Source: Chloromonas sp. AAM2 (taxonomy: Eukaryota > Chlorophyta > Chlorophyceae > Chlamydomonadales > Chlamydomonadaceae). Taken from it: a stretch of 55,394 nucleotides of DNA. Within the stretch, counting starts at the first letter, position 1, and each line of letters opens with the position of its first letter. Under the pieces are notes generated by a model, which was not told the DNA's origin, did not search any database, and saw nothing but the letters and a program-made list of their open reading frames with translations. The stretch lies in NCBI GenBank assembly GCA_004335635.1, contig QAXH01002655.1:1-55394 (forward strand), read 5' to 3'. Positions 1 to 10,767 of the stretch are shown piece by piece. A program made the translations under genes and the position numbers.

Positions 1-30
1 ATCCCACCCAGTTCCAGTGCACACCCATCA

Positions 31-61
31 AATTGTCCCAGAACTGGCAAACTTCTTTTTT
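31..61 (+). repeat. Dispersed element core (copy 1)
   Basis: The sequence reads AATTGTCCCAGAACTGGCAA followed by ACTTC and a T-run. GTTCCAGTG lies about 12 bp upstream, the same sub-terminal motif seen in other copies. It matches the core of the family at 10186-10219, 34061-34096 and elsewhere. Confidence 0.8.
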
Positions 62-839
62 GTGAAGGTTGTGTTTTAAATGGTTGTTCTGCTGCGTCTG
101 GCGCATGAAGGCAACAGTGTGCACACACCTGGCATGACACCAGAGACCCACACTCGCATGCAAGGGTGAGCAAAGGTGCGCCTGGGCTGCCCCATCAACT
201 CCGTAACAACACGTGATAGCAAGCAGTCACAACCTTGCAAATGGAGGCCAGTCAACTGCACCACGCCTTGCCCACATGAGCACAGCGCCTAAAGCACAGA
301 CATAGTGCAACACAGCGCCCAAAGAAATGGTAGCAAATCACGTGATTGGCTATGCCCCCTTCTGATAATCTTGAACATTTGATTGACCATCAACACAGGG
401 GTTTCACGGATAACACGGGTGCGGCCCGCTTCGCATGGTCGGACCAATGTTTGACTAGAATACACCAATGCAGGGCCAGCAACGAAGGTCAGAGCGCCAC
501 GGAAATCCCGCCAAGCATTCAGGTCAGCTCACCTCCATGCTGGGCCCGGGTAAAGTGAGCTGCTCTTTTCAGTTTTGGAGCAGCAGTAGGGGAGCCAGGT
601 GTCCTTCCTGGGTGGACAAATGCGCATTCCTCACTCTTCTATGCCTTGGACTACTCAGCCACTCTGGAGAGATCAGAACCCAAAACAGGCATCCAAAAAC
701 TGTCACAACACAGGCATACTGTCACATTCTTACAGCATGCAACATTTGGTGGTGAGCTGAATGAAATCACTGATGAATCCGTTTGCCTCACCAATAGATT
801 GAGGAAGTGAAATGAATCTCACAAGGCGGGAGCGTATCC

Positions 840-935
840 AAGCCCGTCCAACAATCAAGTGAAGGGAATTAAGACACACCACGATAGTAGTGGTGGTGGT
901 GGTCACCCATCAAAGTGGCTATCCTGACCATTTTT
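840..935 (+). repeat. 95-bp dispersed repeat (copy A)
   Basis: The copy begins AGCCCGTCCAAC, continues through CAAGTGAAGGGAATT and GACACACC, then a GGTGGT run, TCACCC and GGCTATCCTGACCA. The same ordered blocks recur at 44371-44456, and in part at 13083-13150. No coding potential is seen. Confidence 0.75.
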
Positions 936-1335
936 AAATGTGTTCTTTAACTACGAATGCCCTGAGGGGCGCCCTTGTGAATTCGACAGCTGCCTGATGT
1001 ACAGTCACAACCAGTCTGTTGATGGGTATTGATTCAAGAGCCCTGCGACACGCGCTTGCTGCGCAGCTGTTCCATAAGCTAAAGCATCTTGTGCTGCTGC
1101 AGCAGCGTCCTGGTACTCGCACCCACAGGCATAAAACTGTTGTTGAACAATTTCATTGACTGCCAGACAAGCAACATAGCGCTCCTGAGCACAGTTCAAA
1201 ACTCACTTTGCCTCCTGCTGCAACGTTTGCATGCGCCGCCAGACAATTCGTATTCTTGTCCAAGGTCACACAAGACCACATAACGTGCAAGAAACGTGTC
1301 GATCCATGCAGCAAACACCGATGCATTTAAGGTTT

Positions 1336-4300
1336 TTAAGGTGTTGGCGCCTGCCCGTCCCGCCAATACCGGTAGTTTGACACGGCTGCCTTGAGCATGG
1401 GCTGGGCAGACGTGAACTTCTGGCAGAACGTGCTGAGCAGGGGAAGAACGATAAAGTCGTAGAACCCGATCTGCATGGCAAACAACACTCCTTTTGTTGT
1501 CTTGTCAACAGCCGTTCAGGCTGGCAACAAGTTTGAGTGCAGAGTGTGCCTGTGCTGTTAGATGGCGATTTGAACTGGGAATTGACAAGGTCAAATGCAG
1601 CTTGTGCATGTGCTGTCACGTGCAGCAGCACGTGCTCACCTGTGATTTGCTGACGCCTTCCTTGGTGCGATCGCACAGTGGGGAGATGACGATGCCCCGG
1701 GAACGCTCCGCATCACCCTGCAGCCCGTGCAACAACATGCCAGGCTCAACGCCAGTGAGCTGTGCGTGACACCTGGAGCCATCTACTCTCAGCCCACCTT
1801 GTTGCCACCCCCAGGGAAACAGGCCTGCTATTTGCAGACAGCAGTCCGTATCAAAACGCACTCAGGCATTCAACCTCAATGCGCAGCCGTAGCCATAAAG
1901 CATAAACACGACCTAACCAGTTCTGGGACAATTTCCAGTGGCACCACTGGAACCAGTGCTGTGATGTGGAACAACAACATCACACAGAGCATATCACAGC
2001 ACCTGCGCAAGCGCAGCTCCAACTAACGACATTGCCATCCCGTCGCAGACTTGACTGCCTTTGTTCAGCCTGCTCCCGTCAATACCACGCTCCAGTCAAC
2101 ACCTTGTCGCCCTCCAGCACGCCCCTGGATGCGCTTCCCGCCAGCCCCAGGGAACCTAGTACCCCTGTGTTTGTAGACACTGGTGACGGTGCAAAACGAT
2201 CTAACAAAACAACTGCTACCTGTAGGAAGTACTCCTCTTCTAAGGCCGCCACCCAGCGCAAGTAGACGGGCAGCGGGGCGGCCAGGTTGCCCAGGTCCGC
2301 GCACTTGAGCGCCACCTGCAGGCTCAGAAGCCGGTCGCTCTCGCACACGGGTTGGACGTCGCTCGTGGCCGACGGCATGCGACCCTCCACACTGCAGCGA
2401 CACCAGCAGTGATGGGCAGGCATGTGTAAAGGCAGTCATGAAAACACATGATGACCTGCCGATCTCAAGCGAGCCGTATCCATACAACAATGCTCCAGAA
2501 ATTACACCACCAGCAGTGCAACCACCGGCTGGCAATACCTCGCAGCTACTCCATGCATGACCCCGGTTGCCGCGGGGAGTCACAAGCTCCAGCGCGTCTT
2601 GTGCACTGTGACGTGAACCTTGCTTCAATACATAATGGTGAGGTTGTCCTCACCTTGTTCTGCCGGCCAAGCACGCCGCCAAGCTTGCCGCTGCACTGCT
2701 GCTGGTTGAGAAAAGCGTGCTGAACTGCCCCATGGTGCTCATGTGCTGCTTCATGCTGCAGGGCAGGCAATAGGCCAACAAATGGCAATCAGGCTAGCAG
2801 GTGAACGCATTGGGCAATCAGGCTGCTTTGGCCATGGTCTGCAAGCAAACTTCTCTCTTACGCTGCCATGCACTGATCAGAACACCACAACTGCCATCAT
2901 TCGGCTTACTCAGTTGCCAGGACCAGATCGATGGCCAGCTTCCTGAGCTTGTCCCAGTTGTTCCTGGTCAGTCCGCTCAGGCAGTTGTATCCGGGCTGGT
3001 GCAGCAGCGCCCATGCCGAGGCGATGTGGTGGTTCTCCATGGGGGATCGGTCTGTGCAGCAATGCAACATAAACAATTGTACGGAAAGCAGTTGGATGCA
3101 TGCATGTGACGTGCTTCCTGGTAGAGCCAATAGCATGACCGGGAATGTGTCTGTTGCATGGCGCAGGCTATCTGCTGGACACACAACTGACCATTGTAGC
3201 GCATGGCCAGTTTGTCGTTGGTCTGGACAAGGAAGTCATTGGATACGCCACGATGGTCGTAGTCGTGGACAATCTGCACAGTGTGGGCAAGGCGTTAGAA
3301 GTGGTGCTTCATTGCTCATGGCAATACGCATCAGCCCCCCTCCTTCCTGGCTCTGGTCCATTTTCATTTGGCGTTAAGGCTGTGTCTTCGTTACAATGTG
3401 ATGCAATTACCGTTGTGACGGGTGAACATCACATGCAACCGTGGCCTTTCAGCACGTGTGCATGTCTGGGTGCATGCGGTGCACCACCGCAATGCTCACT
3501 CACTGCTGCAATGTAGCACCCAAGCAGCGTGAACTGGTCACAGTAGCTGGGCATGAGACCGCCGTGATGCAGAATCATGTGGAACTTCTGAAGGACGTCC
3601 GCTGCGTGCCTGCACAGCCAACAAGTGCGCAGCGCCTGCTGTCAGGTTCATGCATGGAAGCAATACCAGCGCATGTACTTGACTTGCAAATGCTGATGTT
3701 GCAAAAGTGCCAACAAAGTGACACGAGCAGCCAGCTCACCTTTTGTTGTGGAAGGGGTGGTCGCGATAGCCCCGCTCCACTTTCTGCAGAAAGCGAGCCA
3801 GGGTGCCGCCGTCCATGCGCGCCCAGTCCATGCATCCAGACTTGTGCATCAACCAGTAGCCCAGCACCGACAGGGGCCGGCCCTGGGCAGCCTCCTCGAG
3901 GGCAAAGGGATCAAAGTCCCAAGTGTTGGCGGTGGCCAGCACACGGTCAAGCTGCAGGGGCACACAGGGAGCAGCCGCACCCACACAACATAAGGCATAT
4001 CCACGCAGTAGCCTGACAGAGATGCATGGACACTGTCTGCATGTTGGGCCATGTGCAGAAGTTGCTGAGCTGCAGTAGCACTGTGCACTGCGGTTGCACA
4101 GCTTGCTGTACATAACAACACAACAAACATAACAAGGCAGTCTTCACGCAGTAGCCAGGTCAAGAAGTATTTGTCTGCATTGAAGCGAGGGAACACAGAC
4201 TCGCAGGCTGTGAGTCTGTCCGCATGCACGTGACTGATGCTAACGGCAAGCACCTGCCCGCTTCTACAGGGCTGGGCTTGAGTGCCGATCAACGCACAAT

Positions 4301-7300
4301 GTCTGTCATGGAGCGTTGATGTAAAGCTGCCGTCATGCTGTCATGCAGTGCTGCCCACATGCGCCGCACCTGATCCAGGATTGGTTTCTCTGGGCTGGGC
4401 AGCATGGCGGGCTTCGGTGGCTGCGGCATCGCGCCTTCCTCGTCCTTCTCATCCACAGCTGCGGCAATCCAGTCGCTGTTCCTTGTCACCAGCATGGGTG
4501 AGGATGCATCAGTGCCTGCCTTGACCATGAGACCTGCCAGTGCTGAGCGCAGATCAGCGGAGTCAATGGCCTCTGTGGGGGAGCGGGCGAAGATCCCGCT
4601 GTGTGTGAGGCGCTTGGTGAGTGGAGCCGCCGATCCGCTGCGCATCTGGGTCTGCGAGCGCATGCCCTGCTGCAGCACCTCCCAGGGCACCACGTCAGGG
4701 AAGGACGACAGACTGGGGTCCTCCTCAGCTTCTGCGCAAGGCAAATACCAAGCTTAGTGCCTTGCATGAGTCACTGCTTGGTAGCATTTGCTGGCTGGGG
4801 CAACCACTTCAGGGGTGGCTGATTTGGACAATGTGCTCGTGGCATTTCTGCCATCAGCAAGCACTCTGTTTGACCAATGTTTGCTCGTGCTATAGGTCGC
4901 TTTCTGATCATGCAAGTGTCATCAGGTACTGGCATCCCGGACCCTGACGAGGCCAGATTCGGTCGGTCAATCCACGTCCTACGGCAACTGGCGTTGCTGG
5001 AATGGGTTATCCTTTGACAGTCAACCGACCCTTGGAGCTTGTCTCTTTTAAATGAGCTTAATTGCCCTGATGCTGTGCAGTGTTCCTGGGGCATAAGTGG
5101 CGGAGTGCGCAAATGAGATCATCTTGAAAGCTGCTGACGCCGCTCACCGGGTGTTGCCAGGATGTCAAAGTCAGCCCCCGCGGCCAGCTGCTGGACGAGG
5201 GCACGCTGAACCTCAGTCTGCGGGTGCAGCGAACATGCAACCAGTGAGAGTTGAATCAATGGAGTGACCATTCTAGCACAGGCGGAAGCACACGTTCAAT
5301 CTACCTCGTTAAGCCAACTGGGGAAGCACATGCAGCCAACGCATACAATCTGGCAATCGTACCCACTCTGTCATCCTGGCCGGCGGCCCACTTACATTGA
5401 GATTTCTTGCGCCTTGGATCCTGGTCTGCATATCCTGGCTGGTGGGTCGGTAAACGTCTGCTGAGCGCTGCAATGCCTGTTGGACCGCTATCACCATGGC
5501 CATGGGTGGTGGCTGCCCGGCCAGGATGGACTGGATGATCGCCAGCATGTGCTGGGCAGGAGTCTCTGCAATCAGCGACAGACTGCCACAGTCAAGGTCA
5601 GTCACAGTGGCAGGGCATCCACAGCATGCAACAGACAGGCCTTAGTTATTCAAAGCGCTCTGGCAGTGCATCATGGCTGAAAATCACAACACGCTTCGTT
5701 TGACCGTGAGCTATCGTGAGCTATCGTAGCTATTGACCGTGGACACCGTCCTTCAGATCTCGGACCAGTGCACCAGCGACTGGGGAGACCTCACAAGTTT
5801 GTCTCGTCGTGCCTGTTCATCTTGCGAAGTGTACGCATGTAACCACCGTGCTGCCATCACAGGCTACTTACGGATTTCGACCAGTTTGACTTGGTCTGCA
5901 TCATCCGCAACACGCTTCCAGTCCATTTCATGACGCATCCTGTTGATCGTCGCCTCGGGTAGAATGCTCCGCAACAGAAGTCGATGTTCCTGCCTGCGGA
6001 ACACACAAGACAAGACAAGGCCTGTGACTCTGCCAAGGAATGGTCGCGATTGCCGAGGTTCTACTCCACGTCACAATGGATCCACGCTCGATGATTTTGA
6101 TCTCCCACACACAAAACAAGCGCCAGGTGCATGCGTAGGCTCAGCGGCAAAGGCAGTACAGATTGTGTTAGTGCGTCTTAGCAGCGTTTGATTGATGCGA
6201 GCGTTGTGTCGCCTCGTAGCTCACCAGGACAAAAGTACGGCAAAGATCAGAAGCCCGCAGACGACGGAAGCGACGACGACCACTGCTATCAATGGTTTCT
6301 TCCAGCTTGTCTCCCAGTTGTTCGCCCATGCACACACCTCCCACTGCAGAGCAAGCGTACCAGAACCAGCAGACAAGTTCATATAGAGAGGCAGCAACTT
6401 GTATGCAACGTGCGGGAGTAGTGCGCATTCATCAGAGTTAAGAGTGGCAGCATCATGCGGGAGTAGCATGCTACACAATGCATCAGAGCCAGGTGTCTGT
6501 TTCCCACCTCCACGTTGGCGACAGGTATCATTGCTCGCACAGCGTTTGAGGGCTGGGGCTTGGAGCCATTCAAGCCCACAACCACCCATTCTGTCTCTCC
6601 CAGCGAAGGGACAGGTGGCCTCCGCACTTGGAATGTGTATCCGGCGGCAGCCAGGGGCTGGAGGGGACCAGTTTCGGATACGAAAGCTGTGGCATCTATC
6701 GTTAACCCTGCATTCCCCCACCTGCGGCAGCATAGGTAGTATGGACACCTGAGCAGTGCAGCACAACCCATCCATGCCTTCACGTGGCCCCTCAGGCTCC
6801 TGTCGTCTTGCCTTGCCATGTCTGTGTCTCACTGCCACATTCCGTCCTGCCTTATCATCTTCCTGAAATGAAAGCTGGGTTTGACCGTCAGCCAGCGCGA
6901 GGGCAGCGGCAGCGATATGGCTTGCAATGTGAAGTGAGCTTAGCAGCTGTGAGAATATGGACGTGACCCTGCCAACCTCTCCGTGTTGCCACAGATGGCA
7001 AGAACGGTCTCAAATAAAGGCGAGCCAGCACACGATCATGGCGTGCACCGGAAGCTTAGCCTTGCAACGTGCTTGATCAGCAGGTGGACTCACCACCTGG
7101 TACGTGTTGCTGCATTGTAACACAGATTGGGGGGACACTGGGTGGCGTTGAAGGGAATTCCCCAAGTCTCTGCTTCCCACACGTTGTGAACCATGATTGG
7201 GATCTGAAAGGTCATCCGAAGGACGTCATTGAACAGGGTAGGCGCTGCAATCAGGGCATGACAAATCGCGTTCATGAATTGCGCCGCTGCGCCCTAGCAT

Positions 7301-9175
7301 CTGTGCGTCCTGTTGCTGTGTGCGGAGCAGAACAGAGAATGGATTGCGGTCATCAACCAACCTGCAACAGTGATGTCCGCGTTCTGAATGCTCTCAATCA
7401 CCTGCAGGGGGTGCATTGGCATGGTAGCACTGCGCGTTAGCCAAGACGTGGAAAAAGACGAAGCTACGCTGTGTAACATTAGACACTGAGGTCAGTTAGT
7501 GCGGAATTGCAAGCAAAACAAGAGCAAGATGGCACTACACGACACACACTCGTTCCAGTGCAGGACACAAGACCTGCCCCAGCACTGGCATGCTTTTATT
7601 TTCTACATGTGTCTTTACATGAAGAAAGAGTGAGACCACTAACTCATCCAAAAGGATGCTACGATTGAATCCACAACATATCAAGGGGAACACGTTACTA
7701 GTGGCTTGCATGCAAGTGCTGCGGCTTACCATGGAGGATATGAGCGGATTGCTGAGCAAATCGATGCCTTTCAATACCATGTTGGCAGCAGTGGGCGGGT
7801 AAACGCTGCTCATCACGCCATTGGGCGCCATCGCCAGCACCACTCCTGTTTTGTTAGCCTGAACGAACAATTGTGGCGTTGGCAGCACAGGCAGTCATGC
7901 ACAGGCCCAAATGCAACTGAATTGTAGGTGTACCGCAGCAATCCCTCAAGGGATGTGTGGTGGATCGGACTGCCACGCCCATCCCGGCCAGGCGCCTTTG
8001 ATGATGGTCACATGTGTACATGGCTGTTGTTGGTCGTGCTGCTTCCCAGCTGCATCATGCGCGGTCGCCCAAGATGCCCCTGGAGAGGCACTTGGGTCCA
8101 GTCACATCTAGTACTGCCGCAGCCGTGCGCTGGTACCTTGTTGCTTGGCAAGCTATGATGCTGAGGCCAAGCACGCACCCGCGACCACCAGTCTGGTACC
8201 CTGTTGAGCCACTGCGCCTGCAGGGTGTCATAGTCCAAGGTGTGCTCGATCCAGTCCGCTAGCTGCACAGCGGGCATGATTGCGTCCTGTATGCTCAACT
8301 GCATGGTGCTGGCAGCCGCGGTCACATGAGCAGCAGCCCTCTGCCTGCAAACGCACAAAGGCATGTGTGCCCGCACAATCTGCCATTGCTGGGATACACG
8401 GAAGGAGGAGAACTAATGCAGTTCCATAGTGAAGTTCATGTACACAATGTATATGCAGTTGCATACGTTCGGAAGCCAAGTGTGGTTGAAGGCTCAGTGC
8501 ATCATCCTAAACCATTGGGTAAAGGGCCAAGCAAATGTGGCTCGTTATGCTTAGAAACCACTGAGTTCCCTGGTAAGCGCACCTTGCAGAGTCACTGTTT
8601 TGCGCTGCCCCATACACACAGGCCCAGATGCCCAGTCCCATCATGATGGCTGTGACACTCAATGGCACAAGCCACACGTGGGGACGTGTGGCTGAAATCT
8701 GTGCAATCTGCGCTGAGCGCTTGATGCGTCGGTTGGCAGTGTGTGGCGCTTGTTCCACATCCTGCAGCACAGCAGACAGCAGCTGGTCAGCAACACAAGA
8801 TACCAACGTGCATCATGGCACCGACTGGCTGGTGTTGGTGTAGATGGAGATTTGTAGGAGCAGAACACATGACACTGCTTTACTTCGATGCATCAAGAGC
8901 CCTTATCATGCAACTGGGCATTTTGGCTGCTTCTGGCATGTTTTGGCCTTGAGCCGGCCCGGACATTTTGCACACTGCCACAGCCAAGTTGGTACTCGTG
9001 AACATGCCGTGACATGCCGTGCAGCCAGTTGTCACGCTTTGCGCTTTCCACTCATGCACATTTCTCATGACACTTGAGTGTTTGGAGGTGAGGAACACTA
9101 GCGGCTTTACCAAGGGTCCATCACGAGCCTCAACGGGTTTTCACGCATACGTACCTTGACGCTCGCCTCGGCCAT
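1336..9175 (-). CDS. Receptor-type 3',5'-cyclic-nucleotide phosphodiesterase
   Basis: This enzyme hydrolyses cAMP and/or cGMP on the cytosolic side of a membrane. Twenty exons keep phase: 9175-9155, 8782-8583, 8344-8179, 7858-7730, 7401-7362, 7244-7097, 6721-6508, 6343-6225, 5993-5872, 5565-5396, 5217-5148, 4731-4298, 3951-3740, 3609-3504, 3273-3192, 3051-2910, 2755-2654, 2391-2220, 1717-1640, 1470-1336, giving about 953 aa. A short cytosolic N-terminus leads to membrane helix 1 (about 43-66), an extracellular sensor (about 67-322), membrane helix 2 (about 323-346), a linker, and a PDEase_I domain (about 612-945). Catalytic signatures are HNKRHAADV (His679, His683), HDYDHRGVSNDF (His720, Asp721, His724) and ALKCADLGN (Asp858). 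The glutamine pocket is KSQIGFYDF (Gln909). All metal ligands are present. The sensor carries LAMAPNGVMSSVYPP and GIDLL blocks like those of chlamydomonad receptor cyclases and phosphodiesterases. The start is the only ATG after an in-frame stop near 9233. Substrate and ligand cannot be told. Exon 6 could end at 7097 or 7094. Confidence 0.9.
1915..1956 (-). repeat. Dispersed element core (copy 2, intron of PDE gene)
   Basis: CCAGTTCTGGGACAATTT is followed by CCACTGGAACCAGTG. This is the reverse orientation of the core plus its hairpin-forming sub-terminal motif. It lies in the intron between phosphodiesterase exons 18 and 19, and the outer A-run is missing. Confidence 0.7.
7549..7595 (+). repeat. 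Diverged dispersed element core (copy 3)
   Basis: GTTCCAGTG is followed 15-20 bp later by CTGCCCCAGCACTGGCATGC and TTTTATTTT. Order and spacing match the family but the core has several substitutions. It lies in the intron between phosphodiesterase exons 4 and 5. Confidence 0.5.
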
Positions 9176-9753
9176 GATCTTGGGGTTGCCTTTGCCTATC
9201 AGACCTTGACTTCTGTACTTGATAAGCGCTTAGCTCCGGAAAGCCCACATTGGCCCAAGCACGCAGACCTTGTTTCCGAATGTCGAGGTGGCCGACGTGG
9301 CTATTTATCTATCCCAGCCAAGATATCCACCACCTTGAAGCAGTATCGGGCGCTGGTCGAGGCAGGTCCGCATCGGTTCCCTCACGAGTCTGATGCCGTC
9401 AACTAAAGTGTGTCCGTTGTTGGTGGTAATTGCCGTACGACAATTGAGGTGAAAAGTGCAACCGCAACTGTCGTTGACAGTCAGATCAGTTGTGCCTTCC
9501 ACAAGTTTATTGCCTGGTTTGAGACATGCCTGTACATGCTGGCTTATTCTGAGCACCAAGACCATCCTGGCCCTCTGACACCTCTTTCCTGCTGAGAAGT
9601 TCATCACCTCGTCTCAGGCGCGGGTTGCATTCTAATCGAGAGTTGCCAGGCAGGTCGAGACCTGCTCGTCAATTAACCGTTTCGGCCGCCTAGCACACTC
9701 AGACATTCAGTCTACAACAATAACACCAGCAGCCCTGTTTGTTTGCTTTGTTT

Positions 9754-10081
9754 AAAAAAAATTGGCAGTTCTGGGACAATTTGATAGGTTCATATGGTGA
9801 CTGTTCGTGTGTCCTGTTGTATTGACTGATAGGACCTATTGTGTGGTGAATACTCGCTACGTTTCTTGCTGCGTGTGCTCATGTGTGTACAAAGAGTCTG
9901 TGTGTGGGTCAACGACCAAATGAACAGGGCGTGTTGGTACACGGTGTGGTGCCACTTCTGGGACATGCTGTTGTGCGTGGACACGAAAGAAATCGATCGC
10001 CTCAATCTCAATGTGTGATCAGTCAGTTGTGTTCGCTATCCGTACATATCACATCAGTGGTACCCGGAGACTGACAAGTAG

Positions 10082-10123
<42 letters not shown>

Positions 10124-10219
10124 AGAGTACACGCCCTCTCGGGTTTCTACTTCAAAGTACACACAGTGGAACTGGATACCTGACAGGAACTGTCCCAGAA
10201 CTGGCAAACATCTTTTTCA
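9754..10219. mobile_element. Probable MITE-like element with terminal inverted repeats
   Basis: The left end reads AAAAAAAATTGGCAGTTC then TGGGACAATTT. The right end reads GGAACTGTCCCAGAACTGGC then AAACATCTTTTT. They form an inverted pair of about 30 bp with poly-A/poly-T outer edges. The interior has no open frame of note and contains (CA)n. A block near 9929 (GTGTTGGTACACGGTGTG) resembles 26726-26745, which lies a similar distance inside the left end at 26569. The 40 bp inside the right end match those inside the copy at 45228. No clear target-site duplication can be delimited. Confidence 0.55.
10085..10121 (+). repeat. (CA)n microsatellite
   Basis: An almost perfect CA dinucleotide array lies inside the inverted-repeat element in the divergent intergenic region. 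Confidence 0.95.
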
Positions 10220-10767
10220 GATAATTCAGCTCAGCCCGTAGCTGACTCGACGCCCATTGCACAATCAGGAGTTGTTACAAGTCTCTGGTGCACAAGTGAA
10301 GTGCTGGTCAGTAACGTAAACGCTCGGCCAGCAAGCCTGCACCCTTGTACGTGATAACGTCTGATGAGGGGATGGCAGCAGTATCAATTGCATACTCAGT
10401 TTGAGAAGAATGGTTGCCAGTTCCAATGTGACAGAAGTATGCTTTGATGATTCCTTGACAGCAAGACGAGGCCGAAAGAGTCGCCACTCGGAGCCCATGG
10501 ATCAAAGCCGATCAGGCGAGTGCACAGGATCAGGAAGGGGCAGATCTAGCCGTTCGGTTGGCAGATAAAGGATCAAAATGGGAGCAGTACGCTTGCTACG
10601 GCGACCCGTGCACAGCCCGTGCGAAGCGCGATGCGTGTAAAAACGGGCCACGCCAGCTCACTGCTCCACGTGTAACATGAAATGACCAGCCAACATTGTG
10701 GCCATCGCGCCAGCCATCATCACGACTAACACCCCAGTCAGCCGAGTCGTGAAGGACACAGCGCAGC

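Larger units (their letters stand above)
1..1335. other. 3' flank of the phosphodiesterase gene, no confident gene
   Basis: This stretch holds a core copy of the dispersed element (31-61) and one copy of the 95-bp repeat (840-935). A minus-strand open frame at 1199-1005 follows a possible acceptor and is alanine/glutamine rich, ending NQYPSTDWL-stop. It lies just beyond the phosphodiesterase stop codon and cannot be joined to it in phase. It is either 3' untranslated sequence or the last exon of something unseen. Nothing else is recognisable. Confidence 0.4.
9176..10767. promoter_or_regulatory. Divergent intergenic region between PDE and NO VEIN-like genes
   Basis: The two start codons face away from each other across about 1.6 kb, so both promoters should lie here. 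I cannot point to a convincing TATA box or other defined element. The centre is occupied by an inverted-repeat element (9754-10219) containing a CA microsatellite, which may separate the two promoters. No coding exon is seen. Confidence 0.5.

Noticed and set aside
1005..1199. Minus-strand frame as the last exon of the phosphodiesterase
   Set aside because: The phosphodiesterase domain is already complete with a stop at 1336-1338, and no donor in exon 20 joins this frame in phase.
5396..5993. A guanylate/adenylate cyclase domain after the second membrane helix of the phosphodiesterase
   Set aside because: Only the juxtamembrane-like helix is present. None of the metal-binding or catalytic cyclase motifs follow before the phosphodiesterase domain.
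10085..10121. Z-DNA or origin function for the CA tract
   Set aside because: A CA microsatellite alone gives no evidence of either.
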